A stretch of DNA of 64,000 bases from Flavobacteriaceae bacterium (GCA_030538275.1 JAUNUH010000002.1:186001-250000), one strand, 5' to 3'; counted from the stretch's first letter, positions 34,175-46,881 are shown. The notes: generated by a model from the letters alone, not told the origin. Numbers and translations are program-made.

Positions 34175-36445
34175 ATGACCAACAGTAATAAGTTAAGAAA
34201 AGATGCGCTGGAATACCACAGCAGTTATCCAAAAGGTAAAATTCAAGTAATTCCGACTAAAAGTCACAGCTCGCAAAGAGATTTATCGCTGGCATATTCG
34301 CCAGGCGTTGCTATTCCATGTATAGAAATTCAAAATGATAGACGCAAGGTCTATGACTATACAGCCAAAGGGAATTTGGTGGCCGTGATTTCCAATGGAA
34401 CAGCTGTTTTGGGATTGGGCGATATTGGCGCAGAAGCATCAAAACCTGTGATGGAAGGAAAGGGTTTGTTGTTCAAAATCTTTGCAGATATCGATGTTTT
34501 TGATATTGAAATAGACGAGAAAGATCCCGAAAAATTCGTGGAAATCGTAAAATCTATCGCACCTACTTTTGGTGGAATCAATTTAGAAGATATCAAAGCG
34601 CCAGAAGCTTTTTATATAGAAGAACGACTGAGAAAAGAACTTGATATACCCGTGATGCATGATGACCAACACGGTACCGCCATCATTTCGGCTGCCGCAT
34701 TGAAAAATGCACTTGAAATTGCAGGTAAAAAGGCAGAAGATGTGAAAATAGTCGTTAATGGTGCTGGTGCAGCTGCGGTTTCTTGTGCGTCCATGTACTT
34801 GAATATTGGAATTCGCAAGGAAAACTTGATCATGTGCGACAGCAAAGGAGTGATTTCACATCATCGAAATGATTTAAATGAACAAAAAAAATCATTTGCC
34901 GTTGATACAGATGCCGAAACTTTGGATGAGGCTATTTCTGGCGCCGATGTATTTGTAGGACTATCCGTAGGAAACGTACTCACACCAGATATGCTGTTAT
35001 CTATGAGTCATAACCCTGTGGTTTTTGCATTAGCCAATCCCGAACCCGAAATCGATTATCATTTGGCGTCCAAAACCCGTAATGACGTAATTATGGCTAC
35101 AGGTCGCAGCGATTTTCCTAACCAAGTAAATAATGTACTAGGGTTTCCATATATTTTCCGTGGAGCACTGGATGTACAGGCCACTACTGTAAACGAAGAA
35201 ATGAAGCTGGCCGCCGTAAATGCCTTGAGCGAGCTTACCAAAGAGCCAGTACCCGAAATGGTTCTATTGGCTTATAATCACAAAAACTTGAACTTTGGTA
35301 GAGATTATATAATTCCCAAACCTTTTGATAATAGGTTGGTGATAAGAGTTTCTAGAGCTGTAGCCAAAGCCGCTATGGAATCGGGTGTTGCGCAAAGTCC
35401 TATAGAGGACTGGCAGGCGTATGAAGAGCAATTAATGCGTCGTATGGGCAATGATCAAAAACTCATGCGCATGATGCAAAATAGGGCAAAAGCCAATCCT
35501 AAAAGATTGGTAATGAGTAATGCAGAAGAGTATAACATACTCAAAGCTGCGCAAGTACTGCAAGAAGACGGTGTAGCAATTCCTGTATTATTAGGAAGTC
35601 GTACCAAAATTCGCCAAATGACAGAGAAATATGGTATTGATACTCCATTCGAAATTATAGACCCAAGATCAGACGATGCCGAATTTCAGCGAGAGAAGTA
35701 CGCTCATATGTTTTGGCAAAAACGGAATCGCAAAGGCGTAAGCCTTTATGAAGCAAGAAAATCTATGCGCAACCGCGATTATTATGGCGCCATGATGGTA
35801 GAAGCTGGAGATGCAGATGCTATGCTTACAGGCTATGCCAAGAGTTATTCTAATGCGCTTTTGCCTTTGTTGGAAGTTATTGGTAAAGATCCAAATGTGG
35901 AAAAAGTTTCTGGTTTGATGCTTCTGCTTACCAAAAAAGGTCCGGTATTCTTTGCTGATACCGCTATTATAGAACACCCAGATTGGAAAGATTTGGTACG
36001 TATTACCAATATGAGTGCGTATGTCGTGAAAAGTCTTGGAATGAAGCCGGTGATAGCTATGCTGTCTTATGAAAATTTTTCTGCACGAGGCAATGATTCA
36101 AAAGAAGTAGCCAAAGCGGTGGCGTATTTACATAGAAAGAAACCCGGAATGCTTGTAGATGGTGAAATTCAGCCAGATTTTGCACTCAACGGAGATTTAA
36201 TAATGAGTGAATTTCCTTTTTCTAAATTAGCTGGACAAAGAGTAAATACGCTTATTTTTCCTAATTTAGTATCTGGAAATTTATCCTATAAAATTTTGAG
36301 AGGAATTAACAATGCTCAAAGTATTGGCCCTATTCTTCTTGGTATGAAAAAACCTGTTCATATTTTACAAATGCGCTGCTCGGTAGAGGAGATATTGAAT
36401 CTAGCTACCATTGCAGTACTCGATGCACAACAACGAAACTCATGA
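34175..36445 (+). CDS. maeB: NADP-dependent malic enzyme with phosphotransacetylase-like domain
   Basis: A 756-residue cytoplasmic enzyme that decarboxylates malate to pyruvate and makes NADPH. The malic domain (about 15-420) has [31 protein letters not shown], and the nucleotide-binding loop [10 protein letters not shown]. The C-terminal domain (about 430-756) is phosphotransacetylase-like, as in MaeB proteins, where it is thought to give allosteric control by acetyl-CoA. Length is normal for the two-domain form. It overlaps the ruvA start by 4 bases (ATGA), so they share a transcript. A TACATTTG -7-like box lies at 34150-34157. Confidence 0.96.
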   Translation: MTNSNKLRKDALEYHSSYPKGKIQVIPTKSHSSQRDLSLAYSPGVAIPCIEIQNDRRKVYDYTAKGNLVAVISNGTAVLGLGDIGAEASKPVMEGKGLLFKIFADIDVFDIEIDEKDPEKFVEIVKSIAPTFGGINLEDIKAPEAFYIEERLRKELDIPVMHDDQHGTAIISAAALKNALEIAGKKAEDVKIVVNGAGAAAVSCASMYLNIGIRKENLIMCDSKGVISHHRNDLNEQKKSFAVDTDAETLDEAISGADVFVGLSVGNVLTPDMLLSMSHNPVVFALANPEPEIDYHLASKTRNDVIMATGRSDFPNQVNNVLGFPYIFRGALDVQATTVNEEMKLAAVNALSELTKEPVPEMVLLAYNHKNLNFGRDYIIPKPFDNRLVIRVSRAVAKAAMESGVAQSPIEDWQAYEEQLMRRMGNDQKLMRMMQNRAKANPKRLVMSNAEEYNILKAAQVLQEDGVAIPVLLGSRTKIRQMTEKYGIDTPFEIIDPRSDDAEFQREKYAHMFWQKRNRKGVSLYEARKSMRNRDYYGAMMVEAGDADAMLTGYAKSYSNALLPLLEVIGKDPNVEKVSGLMLLLTKKGPVFFADTAIIEHPDWKDLVRITNMSAYVVKSLGMKPVIAMLSYENFSARGNDSKEVAKAVAYLHRKKPGMLVDGEIQPDFALNGDLIMSEFPFSKLAGQRVNTLIFPNLVSGNLSYKILRGINNAQSIGPILLGMKKPVHILQMRCSVEEILNLATIAVLDAQQRNS

Positions 36446-37032
36446 TTACACATTTAAACGGCAAACTCACAGAGATTCATCCCTCACATATCATTATAGA
36501 TTGTGGCGGAGTAGGCTATCATGTGAATATAAGTCTAATAAGTTATAGTAAAATTAATCATTTTGCGCTTGAAGAGAGGATAAAAGTTTTCATACATCAT
36601 TTGGTGCGTGAGGATGCCCAGATTTTATACGGATTTGCCACCAAAGAAGAAAGAGTGATGTTCGAAAAGCTTATTAGTGTAAACGGAGTCGGCCCAGCAA
36701 CAGGTATCATGATGCTTTCTACGCTTAATGCAGATGAGATATATCATGCCATTGCCACATCTGATGTGAAAATGTTACAATCTGTAAAAGGAATAGGAAC
36801 TAAAACGGCGCAACGAATCATCATAGATTTGAAAGATAAATTTGAAAAACTTCCTGAAACTGATTTTTTAACGTCTGGTTCAGAAAATAAAATTAAATTT
36901 GAGGCGTTAAGTGCTTTGGAGGTATTGGGTATTTCAAAAAGGCAATCAGAGAAAATTGTCCTTAAGCTGGTTTCAGAAAATCCCGCAATATCACTGGAAG
37001 ATGTTATAAAAGAAACCTTGAAAAAAATTTAA
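36442..37032 (+). CDS. ruvA: Holliday junction branch migration protein RuvA
   Basis: A 196-residue DNA-binding protein that forms a tetramer on Holliday junctions and loads the RuvB motor. The N-terminal OB fold (1-64) starts [12 protein letters not shown], the central tandem helix-hairpin-helix motifs are seen as LISVNGVGPATG and LQSVKGIGTKTAQRII (about 75-125), and the C-terminal domain III (about 150-196) contacts RuvB. Its start overlaps maeB by 4 bases, and sprA begins 2 bases after its stop, so it is sandwiched in one operon. RuvB and RuvC are not in the window. Confidence 0.97.
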   Translation: MITHLNGKLTEIHPSHIIIDCGGVGYHVNISLISYSKINHFALEERIKVFIHHLVREDAQILYGFATKEERVMFEKLISVNGVGPATGIMMLSTLNADEIYHAIATSDVKMLQSVKGIGTKTAQRIIIDLKDKFEKLPETDFLTSGSENKIKFEALSALEVLGISKRQSEKIVLKLVSENPAISLEDVIKETLKKI

Positions 37033-37034
37033 AC

Positions 37035-40000
37035 TTGAGTTTGTTTGATTTTTACTTATTTCGTAAAGCAATATTTGCTTTTGTTTTAATACTACCATTT
37101 GTTCTGTCAGCTCAGGAAAATGACTCTTTACAATATCCGTTTACCAATCAAAATGGCGGATTGTATCTGGATTCTCCTATTCAATACTCTGCAGAATATG
37201 ACCCCATATCAGGAAGTTATATTTTAAGACAACAAGTTGGGAATCTAACTTTTGGAGAACCGATTTACCTCTCACAAGAAGAATATTTTAATCTATTGCT
37301 ATCCCAGAATATAGAGCAATATTACAAGGATAAATCCCGCGCACTAGATTCACAGTTTAGAAGTTTGAGATACGGAGAAGATAGTGAGAATGACGATGGA
37401 GGTTTGGTATTACCTAGCCTTCACGTGCAAAACAAACTGTTTCAATCTATTTTTGGTGGAGATAAAATCGAGTTAATTCCACAAGGTTATGCCTCCCTAG
37501 ATTTGGGTGTATTTATTCAAAAATTAGACAATCCACAAATTCTACCGCAAAACCGTAATAATTTCGCCATCGATTTGCAACAAAGAATCCAAATGAGTGT
37601 ACTAGGAAAAGTGGGTGAAAACTTGCAACTAGAAGCTAATTATGATACACAAGCTGGATTCGGGTTCGAAAACAGAATGAATATTGGTTGGAGACCAAGA
37701 GGTGAAGGAGGAGAAGATAATATTATTCAAAATATTGAATTCGGAAATGTGAGTATGCCACTCAGTACATCGCTCATCACAGGTGCGCAATCTCTCTTTG
37801 GTGCCAAAGGCGAATTCAAATTCGGAAATACCTATATTACCACCTTGTTCTCTCAACAAGAATCAGAGGCCAGAAATATTACAGTTCAAGGTGGTGGAAT
37901 TGTGAACACCTTCAAAATTTACGCAAAGGATTATCAAGCCAATCAACACTACTTTTTATCACAATATTTTAGAGAAAAATATGACAATGCTTTGGCAAAT
38001 TACCCCATCATATCATCTCAAATTAATATTACCCGATTAGAAGTTTGGGTAATAGATCGTGGTAACGCCAATCAAGAAAACAGAAGAGCCATGGTAGCTT
38101 TACGAGATTTGGGCGATAATGCGGGTTTTCCAAATAATGGGAATCTTTACAATTCTGTAAGAAACCTAGGTGGAATAAGATCTGGAAATACAGCCGGTTC
38201 TGCCATCAACGCCGCCGGAATTACAGATAATTCTGGAGTGGCCTATTCAGAAGGTGAACAATATTTGGTTCATGAAAATGTGAGACTCCTTCAGCCTTCA
38301 GAATATAAATTCTATCCAAGTTTAGGTTATATTTCATTGAATCAACCCATGAATGATAATGAATTACTTGGTGTTTCTTTTCAATATACAATTACTTCCC
38401 AGCCTGGCGTAGCCTACTCGGTGGGTGAGTTTTCAGATCAACAAAGTGATTTGTTAATTACCAAATTATTAAAATCAAATACCAATGTGAACACCAATTC
38501 GCCCATGTGGGATTTGATGATGAAAAATATTTACAGTCTAGAAACCATTCAACTTTCTCCAGAAGATTTCAGGTTGAATGTTTTTTATCAAGATCCACAA
38601 ATAGGTTCGGGTGCGTTGAATTATTTACCTGGCACACCGGTAGAAAACGAAACACTCATTCAATTATTGAACATGGACCGACTCAATATGAACGGACAAT
38701 TACAACAAAGCGGTGACTTGTACGGTGACGGTTTGTTTGATTATGTTCCTGGTATCACCATAGATGAACAATACGGAAGGGTAATTTTCACCACAATAGA
38801 ACCATTTGGACGTACCATTGCAAATCGATTGGGAAGTGAAGACCCAGAATATGTTCTCAATGATTTGTATAATAATTTGCCTATTCGATTTGAACAAAGC
38901 AACAATGTCAACCGTTATTTTATGGAAGGTCAGTACACCAGTGCTGGCGGTGATGGGGTTCCATTGGGAGCCTTCAACGTGCCGCAAGGCTCTGTAAGAG
39001 TAACAGCAAATGGGCAAGAATTGATAGAAGGTGTTGATTATATTGTAGATTACCAGTTGGGCCGGGTTCAAATCATCAATCAAATGTTAAAAGATTCTGG
39101 CACGCCTATCAATATAAGTATGGAAAACCGCTCCACCTTCAATATGCAGACCAAGCGATTGATGGGCTTGAATGTTGAACACAGATTCTCTGAACAATTT
39201 CTAGCAGGAATTACCTATATGAATTATAGCGAAAGGCTGGCTGGTGCACAACAAAAGGCACAATACAATGCAGAGCCTGTAAGTAATTCTATTTTTGGCG
39301 CCAATGTGATGTACAATGGACAATCAGACTGGTTAACACGTATGACCGATAAAATTCCGTTGATAGATACCAACGTTCCGTCGCAAATAAGCTTCACTGC
39401 AGAAGGGGCTTATTTGATGCCTGGAGTGAACAATTCTACAGAAAATCAAGCTTATATCGATGATTTTGAGGATTCTCAGTCAAAAATTAGTTTGATGGAA
39501 GCTAACATTTGGAAGCTTGCATCTACGCCAATTTCTACCGCAGAAAATCCCAATCCTGATTTTGATCCTTCCATTTTTGATCCAGATGATTACAGTTTGA
39601 ATTTTAATAGAAGGCAACTAGCTTGGTATAATATAGATCCGCGCTTTTTTGGTTTAGGCGGAAACACCAATTTATCAAACACAGATTTATCCAACCATGC
39701 CTCTAGACGCGTTTTAGTACGCGAGCTGTTCAGCAGTAGGGACATGACTGCCGGTACACCATCTTATTTGAATACATTTGACTTAACCTATTTTCCTGAT
39801 AGCCGTGGTCCATACAATCTAAATCCTAATTGGCGCAATGAAAGCCGGGATAACACATGGGCAGGAATCTCAAGACCACTTACCATCACAAATCTCATTC
39901 AAAGCAATGTAGAATATATTGAATTCTGGATGATGGATCCCTATGCAGATGGACAAAATAATGCCTCGGAAGGACGACTACTTTTACATTTGGGTAATGT

Positions 40001-43000
40001 ATCAGAAGATATATTACGGGATGGAAATATGTTGTATGAAAATGGAATCAATCAAGCAGACAATGCACCAGAAAGTAGTATTTGGGGAGCACAACCCAGT
40101 GAATATCCTATTTTATACTCATTCCAAACCGAGGGTGAGGCGAGACGCAGGCAAGATGTTGGATTGGACGGAATGCACGACAACGACGAATTATTACATC
40201 CAGGTTATAGCGTATTTTCCAACTTCACCAATTCTGTGACGGGTGAAGTGGATCCTGCAGCAGATAATTTTGTTTATTATTTAGACAATAGATGGGATAA
40301 TACAGAATGGTCTGGTTCTGTTCCCAATCGCTACAAATATTTCAGAAATCCCGAAGGAAATTCACCTTCTGGCTCACTAGAAGCAGGCTCTGCCACACCA
40401 GATAGCGAAGATATAAATATGGATTATAATCTCGATAGAATCGAAAATTATAATCAATACACCATTTCATTAGGTCAAAACGACTTGAATTTGGATCATC
40501 CTTTTATTGTAGATGCAAAAAGAGTAACAGCCACCTTCGAAAATGGACAAACAGGACAAACCAATTGGTTTTTGTTCCGTGTACCGGTGAGCGATTTCGA
40601 CCAAAATGCTGGAGCCGCTTCTCAAGATGTGCTTTCATCTGCAAGATTCATGAGAATGATTATTAAAGGATTTAATGAGCAAACAACACTACGCTTTGCT
40701 ACAATGGATATGGTAAGAAGCGACTGGAGACGATATGCCAAAAACATTTATCCCAATATCAGCTTACCAGAAGGAGAAGACACATCCGATGTTGCAAATT
40801 TGGCCATCGGGAATGTAAATATTGAAGAAAATTCAACCGGAACCCCGCCTTATATGGTACCGCCAGGCATCAGAAGAGAGCAATATCAAACCAATGCAGG
40901 TTTGCAAAGCCAAAACGAAGCATCGATGGTGTTACAATTACAAACCTTGGCACCACAAGATGCACGCGGGGTGTTCAAAAATACCAATTTAGATTTAAGA
41001 AGGTATAAGAAATTACGCATGTTCACGCATGTTCATACAGGAGAAAATGGCGTGGAAACCAATGATCTGAAAATGTTCATAAGATTGGGAAGTGATTTGG
41101 CAAATAATTATTATGAATATGAAATCCCAATGGAATATACACCTTTGGGCGCTAATTCTGCCACAGCTATCTGGCCTATAAACAATATGATTGATTTGAA
41201 TACAGATGCGTTAATTGATGCCAAAAAATTTGCTTATGAGGCTGGGGATTTGAATCGCTTTCCATATCCGGTAGATGATATGGGAAAAATGATTTATGTA
41301 AAAGGCCGACCCTCTTTAGGAAATATTTCGACCATTATGATTGGTGTACGTAATAGTGGAAACACCGAAGTACAAAATGCAATCGTATGGGTGAATGAAT
41401 TACGTTTGTCTGAAATTGATAATGAAGGTGGGTATGCTGCGCAGGCCAATTTGAACGTTTCTTTGGGTGATTTTGCTCAGATCAACGCAAGTGGTAGTAT
41501 AACGTCTGTAGGTTTTGGCGCACTAGATCGCGGGCCCGTAGAACGTCAACAAGAAGAAATTAAAAATTACACGCTCAATACTGCTGTGAATCTGGATAAA
41601 TTTCTTCCAGAAAAATGGGGATTGAAAATTCCATTCAATTATGTGGTGAGTGAACAATTTATAGATCCAAAGTTCAACCCTCTAGACAATGATATAGAAT
41701 TTGATGAAGATCCTAGAAAAGAGCAACTCGAGTCTATCGTTCGCACTTATAGCAAACAAATGACGTATGGCTTCAGCAACATTAGAAAAGAACGGGTGAA
41801 TAACGCTATTCCACGTCGATTCTATGATGTAGAGAATTTGACATTGTCTATGTTGTATAATTCTGATTTTTATAGAGATATTTATACAGAATATAACAAA
41901 GAAAAAAATCTACGCGCATCACTTAACTATAATTATAATTTCAGAATCAAATACTTTGAACCCTTTAAGAATTGGTATATGGTGCATGATACAGCACAAT
42001 CTGCCAGGTATCTGAAGTGGGTAAAAGAACTGAATTTAAACCCAGTACCCACACGTCTTGGTTTCAGAACAGATATTATTCGTACTTATAATGAGCAGCA
42101 GTACCGTGATTTGAATTCTTATCTGGTAAGTGGTGGAACTCCTGTACATTTTAATCCAATTTTCAGTAATAATTTCTTATTCAATTGGCAGTATAATATT
42201 GGATTTGATCTCACCAAATCCTTAAGATTAGATTTTAATTCGGCAACGAGAACCCTTTCAGATATTCCATACAATCAACCAGATAATGATATGATTTGGA
42301 AAAACTTATTCAATATTGGAAGACCTGTGAATTACAATCAGCAGTTACAAGTCAATTGGAAAACTCCGCTCAGGTTGCTTCCATATTTTGAATGGTCCAA
42401 CGTAGAGGTAGGCTATACAGCAACTTATGATTGGCAGGCAAGATTGACCAACAGTTTAGAAATTGATGGTAGAGAGGAAAATATAGGAAATCTGGGACAA
42501 AACGCACAAACCCTAAATGTAGTAGGAACCCTTGATTTTGATAGATTTTATAATCAGTTCAAAGGATTTCAACGTTTGGATTCGTTGAAGCAAGCTCGAA
42601 AACGAGAGATGGACTCCATCAACCGAAGTTTTCAAAATCTTCAATCCAAAAAAGGAGGATTAAAAACGATAAACCGCGCAAAAGTGAAATACAAAACACG
42701 TTTTGGGCTTACAGATTATCTGAAAATGGGAATCGCAAGCGTTAAACGTGGACAATTTAATTTCAACCGAACAAGCGGAATTATTCTACCAGGAATGCTG
42801 GCAGAGCCTAATTTTATAGGTCAAGGCGGTAATGGACCAGGCCCATCTTCTGGGTTTATGTTTGGGTCTCAAATGGATATTAGACGTAGGGCAGTAGAGA
42901 ATGGCTGGATTACACAAAGCCCATATCTTACCGAACCCTATACTTCTAATCGGAATGAAACCTTTACGGCCAATTTGCAAATTGAACCTTCACCATCTTT

Positions 43001-44108
43001 ACGAATCAATTTGAATGCAAACAGAAACTTTAGTCGAAATATGTTTCAAAGCGGTTATAACACTTGGCTAGAAGATAATTTGTACGGATTTGAACGAGCC
43101 TTTGAAAATGTTCAAGAAAACTTCAGTATTTCAACTTGGAGTATTGGCACCGCATTTATGGATCCAGATAGATTATATCATAACCTCAAGTTAAAAGCAC
43201 GAGATATATCACAAAGACAAGGTGAATTATGGTATGGAATATCAGAACTCAACGCAGAGGGATATGCATCTGGATTGAGTTTGTCTAATGCAGACGTGCT
43301 CGTTCCTGCATTTCTTTCAGCCTATAGAGGTCGCCCAACGCCTGAATCGAATTTTGATTATAAGAGATTTATGCCTTTGCCCAATTGGGATGTGACCTAT
43401 ACAGGATTAATGAATATGCCTTTCTTCCAAAAAAGATTTGATAGGTTCGAAATTTCACATGCCTACACCTCCTCCTATACAGTAAGCGGTATTGGAACCA
43501 ATCTCAACCGTTTTGCAGAGCCTCTGCCCTTTGAAAACGGATCTATAGTGATAGGAGATGATGGTCTGCCGATAAGCGGAATAGATGGAAATAATAATAT
43601 CTATGCCACAAGAACTTACGGTGCGGTGACCTTGCTAGAATCTTTTTCACCATTAATTGGAGTTGATGTTACTTTACGAAACAGTATGCAATTGCGCGCT
43701 ATGTACAATAAGGATAGAATGATTTCTTTGAGTATGAGTAATTATACACTTTCAGAAGATTACGGAGACGAATTTATCTTTGGATTTGGATATATTCTAC
43801 GCGACGTAAAAATGAACATGAGATATATGGGCAAACGCAAAACCCTGCAAGGAGATGTGAATCTACGTGCAGATTTGTCAATGAGAGATAACGAAATGCG
43901 AATTCGAAGAATCCTAGAAGATGCATCACAAATTACCGGAGGTCAAAATATTTTTTCACTAAAAGTAGAAGCTCAATATCTATTAAGTCAGAATTTTAAT
44001 ATAAGTTTGTTCTACGATCAAATGATGACAAAATATAAAATATCCACGGCATTCCCGTTGAGTACGATACGTGCCGGAATCAGAGCAACATTTACATTTG
44101 GAAATTAA
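37035..44108 (+). CDS. sprA: SprA, outer-membrane translocon of type IX secretion
   Basis: A giant protein of 2357 residues, the size expected for SprA, the single-chain 36-strand outer-membrane barrel through which type IX cargo leaves the periplasm. A signal peptide (hydrophobic residues about 12-26, ending VLSAQ) follows a TTG start 2 bases after ruvA. Repeated beta-strand segments rich in aromatic residues, Asn and Gly run through the chain, and it ends with a barrel-like strand ([14 protein letters not shown]). In Flavobacterium johnsoniae SprA is also needed for gliding. The window holds four matching cargo genes at 21356-25580; other translocon genes are not seen here. Confidence 0.95.
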   Translation: MSLFDFYLFRKAIFAFVLILPFVLSAQENDSLQYPFTNQNGGLYLDSPIQYSAEYDPISGSYILRQQVGNLTFGEPIYLSQEEYFNLLLSQNIEQYYKDKSRALDSQFRSLRYGEDSENDDGGLVLPSLHVQNKLFQSIFGGDKIELIPQGYASLDLGVFIQKLDNPQILPQNRNNFAIDLQQRIQMSVLGKVGENLQLEANYDTQAGFGFENRMNIGWRPRGEGGEDNIIQNIEFGNVSMPLSTSLITGAQSLFGAKGEFKFGNTYITTLFSQQESEARNITVQGGGIVNTFKIYAKDYQANQHYFLSQYFREKYDNALANYPIISSQINITRLEVWVIDRGNANQENRRAMVALRDLGDNAGFPNNGNLYNSVRNLGGIRSGNTAGSAINAAGITDNSGVAYSEGEQYLVHENVRLLQPSEYKFYPSLGYISLNQPMNDNELLGVSFQYTITSQPGVAYSVGEFSDQQSDLLITKLLKSNTNVNTNSPMWDLMMKNIYSLETIQLSPEDFRLNVFYQDPQIGSGALNYLPGTPVENETLIQLLNMDRLNMNGQLQQSGDLYGDGLFDYVPGITIDEQYGRVIFTTIEPFGRTIANRLGSEDPEYVLNDLYNNLPIRFEQSNNVNRYFMEGQYTSAGGDGVPLGAFNVPQGSVRVTANGQELIEGVDYIVDYQLGRVQIINQMLKDSGTPINISMENRSTFNMQTKRLMGLNVEHRFSEQFLAGITYMNYSERLAGAQQKAQYNAEPVSNSIFGANVMYNGQSDWLTRMTDKIPLIDTNVPSQISFTAEGAYLMPGVNNSTENQAYIDDFEDSQSKISLMEANIWKLASTPISTAENPNPDFDPSIFDPDDYSLNFNRRQLAWYNIDPRFFGLGGNTNLSNTDLSNHASRRVLVRELFSSRDMTAGTPSYLNTFDLTYFPDSRGPYNLNPNWRNESRDNTWAGISRPLTITNLIQSNVEYIEFWMMDPYADGQNNASEGRLLLHLGNVSEDILRDGNMLYENGINQADNAPESSIWGAQPSEYPILYSFQTEGEARRRQDVGLDGMHDNDELLHPGYSVFSNFTNSVTGEVDPAADNFVYYLDNRWDNTEWSGSVPNRYKYFRNPEGNSPSGSLEAGSATPDSEDINMDYNLDRIENYNQYTISLGQNDLNLDHPFIVDAKRVTATFENGQTGQTNWFLFRVPVSDFDQNAGAASQDVLSSARFMRMIIKGFNEQTTLRFATMDMVRSDWRRYAKNIYPNISLPEGEDTSDVANLAIGNVNIEENSTGTPPYMVPPGIRREQYQTNAGLQSQNEASMVLQLQTLAPQDARGVFKNTNLDLRRYKKLRMFTHVHTGENGVETNDLKMFIRLGSDLANNYYEYEIPMEYTPLGANSATAIWPINNMIDLNTDALIDAKKFAYEAGDLNRFPYPVDDMGKMIYVKGRPSLGNISTIMIGVRNSGNTEVQNAIVWVNELRLSEIDNEGGYAAQANLNVSLGDFAQINASGSITSVGFGALDRGPVERQQEEIKNYTLNTAVNLDKFLPEKWGLKIPFNYVVSEQFIDPKFNPLDNDIEFDEDPRKEQLESIVRTYSKQMTYGFSNIRKERVNNAIPRRFYDVENLTLSMLYNSDFYRDIYTEYNKEKNLRASLNYNYNFRIKYFEPFKNWYMVHDTAQSARYLKWVKELNLNPVPTRLGFRTDIIRTYNEQQYRDLNSYLVSGGTPVHFNPIFSNNFLFNWQYNIGFDLTKSLRLDFNSATRTLSDIPYNQPDNDMIWKNLFNIGRPVNYNQQLQVNWKTPLRLLPYFEWSNVEVGYTATYDWQARLTNSLEIDGREENIGNLGQNAQTLNVVGTLDFDRFYNQFKGFQRLDSLKQARKREMDSINRSFQNLQSKKGGLKTINRAKVKYKTRFGLTDYLKMGIASVKRGQFNFNRTSGIILPGMLAEPNFIGQGGNGPGPSSGFMFGSQMDIRRRAVENGWITQSPYLTEPYTSNRNETFTANLQIEPSPSLRINLNANRNFSRNMFQSGYNTWLEDNLYGFERAFENVQENFSISTWSIGTAFMDPDRLYHNLKLKARDISQRQGELWYGISELNAEGYASGLSLSNADVLVPAFLSAYRGRPTPESNFDYKRFMPLPNWDVTYTGLMNMPFFQKRFDRFEISHAYTSSYTVSGIGTNLNRFAEPLPFENGSIVIGDDGLPISGIDGNNNIYATRTYGAVTLLESFSPLIGVDVTLRNSMQLRAMYNKDRMISLSMSNYTLSEDYGDEFIFGFGYILRDVKMNMRYMGKRKTLQGDVNLRADLSMRDNEMRIRRILEDASQITGGQNIFSLKVEAQYLLSQNFNISLFYDQMMTKYKISTAFPLSTIRAGIRATFTFGN

Positions 44109-44128
44109 TTAAAAAAATAAAATACATT

Positions 44129-44503
44129 ATGAATTTTCCTGCAGATTTAAAGTACACCAAAGACCACGAATGGGTAAGAATTGAAGGCGATACGGCCACA
44201 ATAGGAATTACCGATTTTGCACAAAGTGAATTGGGAGATATTGTCTATATAGACATTGATACAGAAGGCGAATCATTAGAAGTCGGAGAGGTATTTGGTT
44301 CTATAGAAGCGGTAAAAACGGTTTCAGACCTCTTTATGCCCATTAGTGGTGAGGTTATAGAAGTGAACCCAGTGCTGGAAGACGCTCCAGAAACGGTAAA
44401 TTCAGATCCCTATGGTGATGGATGGATTGTAAAAGTGAAATTGGGAGATTTTGACGAGGATGAACTGATGGATGCAGAAGCATATCAGGAAATTGTCGGA
44501 TAA
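44129..44503 (+). CDS. gcvH: Glycine cleavage system H protein
   Basis: A 124-residue lipoyl carrier protein that moves the aminomethyl group between the P and T proteins of glycine cleavage. The lipoylated residue is Lys63 in [11 protein letters not shown], and the start [17 protein letters not shown] is typical. It is cytoplasmic and of normal length. It is 20 bases downstream of sprA and overlaps the VanZ-like gene. Genes for P, T and L proteins are not in this window, so the placement next to sprA is a linkage, not a functional operon for glycine cleavage. Confidence 0.97.
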   Translation: MNFPADLKYTKDHEWVRIEGDTATIGITDFAQSELGDIVYIDIDTEGESLEVGEVFGSIEAVKTVSDLFMPISGEVIEVNPVLEDAPETVNSDPYGDGWIVKVKLGDFDEDELMDAEAYQEIVG

Positions 44504-44858
44504 AAAAATATTTTTCAAAGCTACATTCTGGGTATTGTTCGCGCTGGTTTTGATTACCACGCTAATGCCATTAGACAATATTCAGCCTGTAATCAGCTTT
44601 AATTTTATAGATAAAATAATTCATTTTGTCTATTTTCTGCTGTTGGCTGTTAGTTTAATGCTTGCATATCCCAGAATTTCAGTCTCATACTCAATTTTAT
44701 TTTTAAGCATATTTGGACTATTAATTGAAATTTTCCAACATTATTTGCCTACGGGCAGATCATTTGATTGGTATGATGCATTGTTTGACAGTTTGGGCGC
44801 AATTGCAGGAGTATTACTGACGCAAAAATTTGCTCGATTTTTTATGAATAAAGTATAA
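44472..44858 (+). CDS. VanZ-like family membrane protein
   Basis: A 128-residue protein with about four helices (18-35, 44-64, 70-88 and 102-120) of the VanZ-like type, with the polar segments [16 protein letters not shown] and [25 protein letters not shown] that mark the family. Its biochemical role is unknown, although the founding member affects teicoplanin resistance. The ATG at 44472 overlaps gcvH by 32 bases; an in-frame TTG at 44493 would leave 11 bases of overlap and give a more usual N-terminus. Translational coupling with gcvH is likely either way. Confidence 0.85.
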   Translation: MQKHIRKLSDKKIFFKATFWVLFALVLITTLMPLDNIQPVISFNFIDKIIHFVYFLLLAVSLMLAYPRISVSYSILFLSIFGLLIEIFQHYLPTGRSFDWYDALFDSLGAIAGVLLTQKFARFFMNKV

Positions 44859-45029
44859 AAAGTGTATAAAAATAAGAATTCTTAAAACCAAATGTTAATA
44901 TTGATAAACACAATGAGTCTGGAACCGGAATTGTAGTATCAAACTCAAGTTAAATTTATATCAATTCTAAATTTGATTTTGTAAAAAAGATAAATAATAT
45001 TAATTTAGTCGAATAAATACACATAAACC

Positions 45030-45851
45030 ATGGAAGTTAAAAAGACAGATAAAGCCAGCCTCAAAGGCAATAACACGCTTTATTTTCTAGGCGGTCTGAA
45101 CTTGGTTCTACTGATAGTCTGGGGACTTTTCAGTTATACGCAGGCTCCCGAAAAAATTGAGATAGCTCCACCGCAAGAAATTGTGGAAACCACCGAAGCC
45201 GTGTTGATAGAAATTCCCGAACCGGAAACTCCACCGCCGCCGCCACCACCTGCAGACGAGCCACCACCACCACCACCGCCTGCGGTTCCACAAGAAATTA
45301 TCGAAACCCCAGAACCGGTTCCGCCACCACCTATTGCAGAACAAAAACATACACCACCACCAATTCAGACAGGTCCTGTAGCAACAGGTCCCGTGAAAAA
45401 AGTCGATCTATCTGGGTTGAAAACCAAAACAGAAGAAGCACCCAAAGAGGAGCGTGTAACAGAACCAGTAACGGTGAACCGAGTAAGAGATATGGCAGTA
45501 TATCCAGGTTGTGAAAAGAAAAAAGGAGATAAACGAGAACTCGTAAACTGCTTTAGCGAAATGTTTTCTAAAGACATTTTGAGATTCTTGGATCCTGAAT
45601 TTCCAAATGTAAATAAAGAAAGAGTTTCTGTTCAACTTGAATTTGTTGTGAATACAGATGGTTATATTGAAAAAATAAACCCTATCAGAGGTGATGAAAT
45701 CTTCAAACCAGAGGCTAAACGAGCATTGGAAAGAGCTGCAGAAGATTTGAGAAGAAAAAACAGAAGAATTGAGCCTGCAAAAATGGCCGACGGAAGTAAA
45801 GCTCCGTTGATTTTCCAAAATAATGTAGTATTACAGAATCCTGATTACTAA
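45030..45851 (+). CDS. TonB family energy transducer
   Basis: A 273-residue inner-membrane-anchored protein. One helix (about 17-38, LYFLGGLNLVLLIVWGLFSY) is followed by a periplasm-spanning Pro/Glu-rich region (about 45-125, with runs of 6-7 prolines) and a TonB C-terminal domain (about 165-273) with VQLEFVVNTDGYIEKI and FKPEAKRALERA. Such proteins pass proton-motive energy from ExbB/ExbD to outer-membrane receptors; exbBD are not in the window. CEKKKGDKRELVNCF carries a cysteine pair that is common before the C-terminal domain in Bacteroidota. The gene has a clear terminator and no close upstream gene. Confidence 0.92.
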   Translation: MEVKKTDKASLKGNNTLYFLGGLNLVLLIVWGLFSYTQAPEKIEIAPPQEIVETTEAVLIEIPEPETPPPPPPPADEPPPPPPPAVPQEIIETPEPVPPPPIAEQKHTPPPIQTGPVATGPVKKVDLSGLKTKTEEAPKEERVTEPVTVNRVRDMAVYPGCEKKKGDKRELVNCFSEMFSKDILRFLDPEFPNVNKERVSVQLEFVVNTDGYIEKINPIRGDEIFKPEAKRALERAAEDLRRKNRRIEPAKMADGSKAPLIFQNNVVLQNPDY

Positions 45852-45870
45852 TTGGATTAAAAAATTATTG

Positions 45871-45897
45871 AAACCCGCTGAAAGGCGGGTTTTTTTA
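45871..45897. terminator. Rho-independent terminator between tonB-type gene and ABC gene
   Basis: A perfect 8-bp GC-rich stem (AAACCCGC at 45871-45878, GCGGGTTT at 45885-45892) with a 6-base loop and a T-run to 45896. It ends the TonB transcript. The stop codon of the convergent ABC gene (45895-45897) lies at the end of the T-run. Confidence 0.9.
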
Positions 45898-46881
45898 TGA
45901 ACCAGATTTCACCCATCTATACTTTAAAATCGAAAACTGAACTTTGGTATCAGGCATAATATTTTCTGGATGCCTACAACGCAATCGTTTACCTTTATAA
46001 ATGATTTCAATTTCAAATCCATTTCCGATAAATCGATTTTTCTTGATCAAACCTGTATGAGTTCCATATTTATCAATCCGAATTTCTTCAGGATAAATCA
46101 CTACTACGTCTTTTAAAAAATTTCTTTGAATCCCCAATTTGGATGCTAAATCAGGGCCGAGGATATTTAATTGACCAAAAAGTTTGGCTACATACGTGTT
46201 ATAGGGTTGATGATATATGCGTTGAGGTGAATCAATCTGCAGGATTTTGCCTTCTCTCAATAATATCACCTTGTCTGAATAGCCCAAAGCATCGTCTGAT
46301 CTATGTGAAGAAAAAATAACTGAAATTTTATTTTTTTCTAAAAAATTAAATAATTGATCCCTGATTTGAATATGGAGTGCTGCATCGAGTTGCCCAAAGG
46401 GTTCATCGAGTAACAACAAATCTGGTGGTGAAGCAATGGCACGAGCAATCGCGACACGCTGTTTTTGACCACCGCTCAAGTTTTCTGCTTTCTGATTGGC
46501 CAATTCCAACAAATTCAAAGCTTCTAATACCGTATTGATTCGTTTGTTTTTGGCAGGTAAATCCATATTACTCAAAAATTTACCCACAATCTCGTGAACA
46601 GGAATAAAGGAATCCAGTTCAAATTCTTGCGAAACATATCTTATTCTGTCATGACCCGGAATTAATTGGTAATCGCGTCCGCGAATCGATGATTTATTAA
46701 AGAAAATTTGCCCAGAGTCAGGTTGTAATTCGGCATTAATCAATTTTAATAATGTCGATTTACCACTACCACTTTCTCCCAGAATACAAAGCCTTTCGCC
46801 AGGAAGTACATCAAACGAAATGTCCTTTAAAACACTTTTCTCTGCTTCATATGAGAAGCTGATTCTTTCTACTCTTAACAT
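45895..46881 (-). CDS. ABC transporter ATP-binding protein (PotA/CysA-like with C-terminal TOBE-type tail)
   Basis: A 328-residue ATPase. Walker A is GESGSGKST (35-43), the signature is LSGGQ (135-139), Walker B ends LLLLDEP (155-161), and the H-loop is SSHRSDDA near 197. About 100 residues after the ATPase core resemble the regulatory TOBE region of importers such as PotA or CysA, so it probably energises an importer at the inner membrane. No permease or binding protein gene is adjacent. The stop lies at the tonB terminator. The substrate cannot be named. Confidence 0.88.
   Translation of the reverse strand: MLRVERISFSYEAEKSVLKDISFDVLPGERLCILGESGSGKSTLLKLINAELQPDSGQIFFNKSSIRGRDYQLIPGHDRIRYVSQEFELDSFIPVHEIVGKFLSNMDLPAKNKRINTVLEALNLLELANQKAENLSGGQKQRVAIARAIASPPDLLLLDEPFGQLDAALHIQIRDQLFNFLEKNKISVIFSSHRSDDALGYSDKVILLREGKILQIDSPQRIYHQPYNTYVAKLFGQLNILGPDLASKLGIQRNFLKDVVVIYPEEIRIDKYGTHTGLIKKNRFIGNGFEIEIIYKGKRLRCRHPENIMPDTKVQFSILKYRWVKSGS

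Noticed and set aside
44894..44963. Open stretch encoding about 22 natural-looking residues (NIDKHNESGTGIVVSN) before the TonB gene
   Set aside because: No start codon, closed by stops at both ends and no neighbour it could belong to. It may be a gene remnant, but nothing supports it.
44859..45029. Intergenic gap before the TonB gene as a riboswitch or small RNA
   Set aside because: It is AT-rich with only a TAAATTTG -7-like box (44968-44975) and no stable fold visible by eye.
45108..45350. 80-codon minus-strand frame rich in Trp and Arg inside the TonB gene
   Set aside because: It is the antisense reading of the proline-codon runs of the TonB spacer region.
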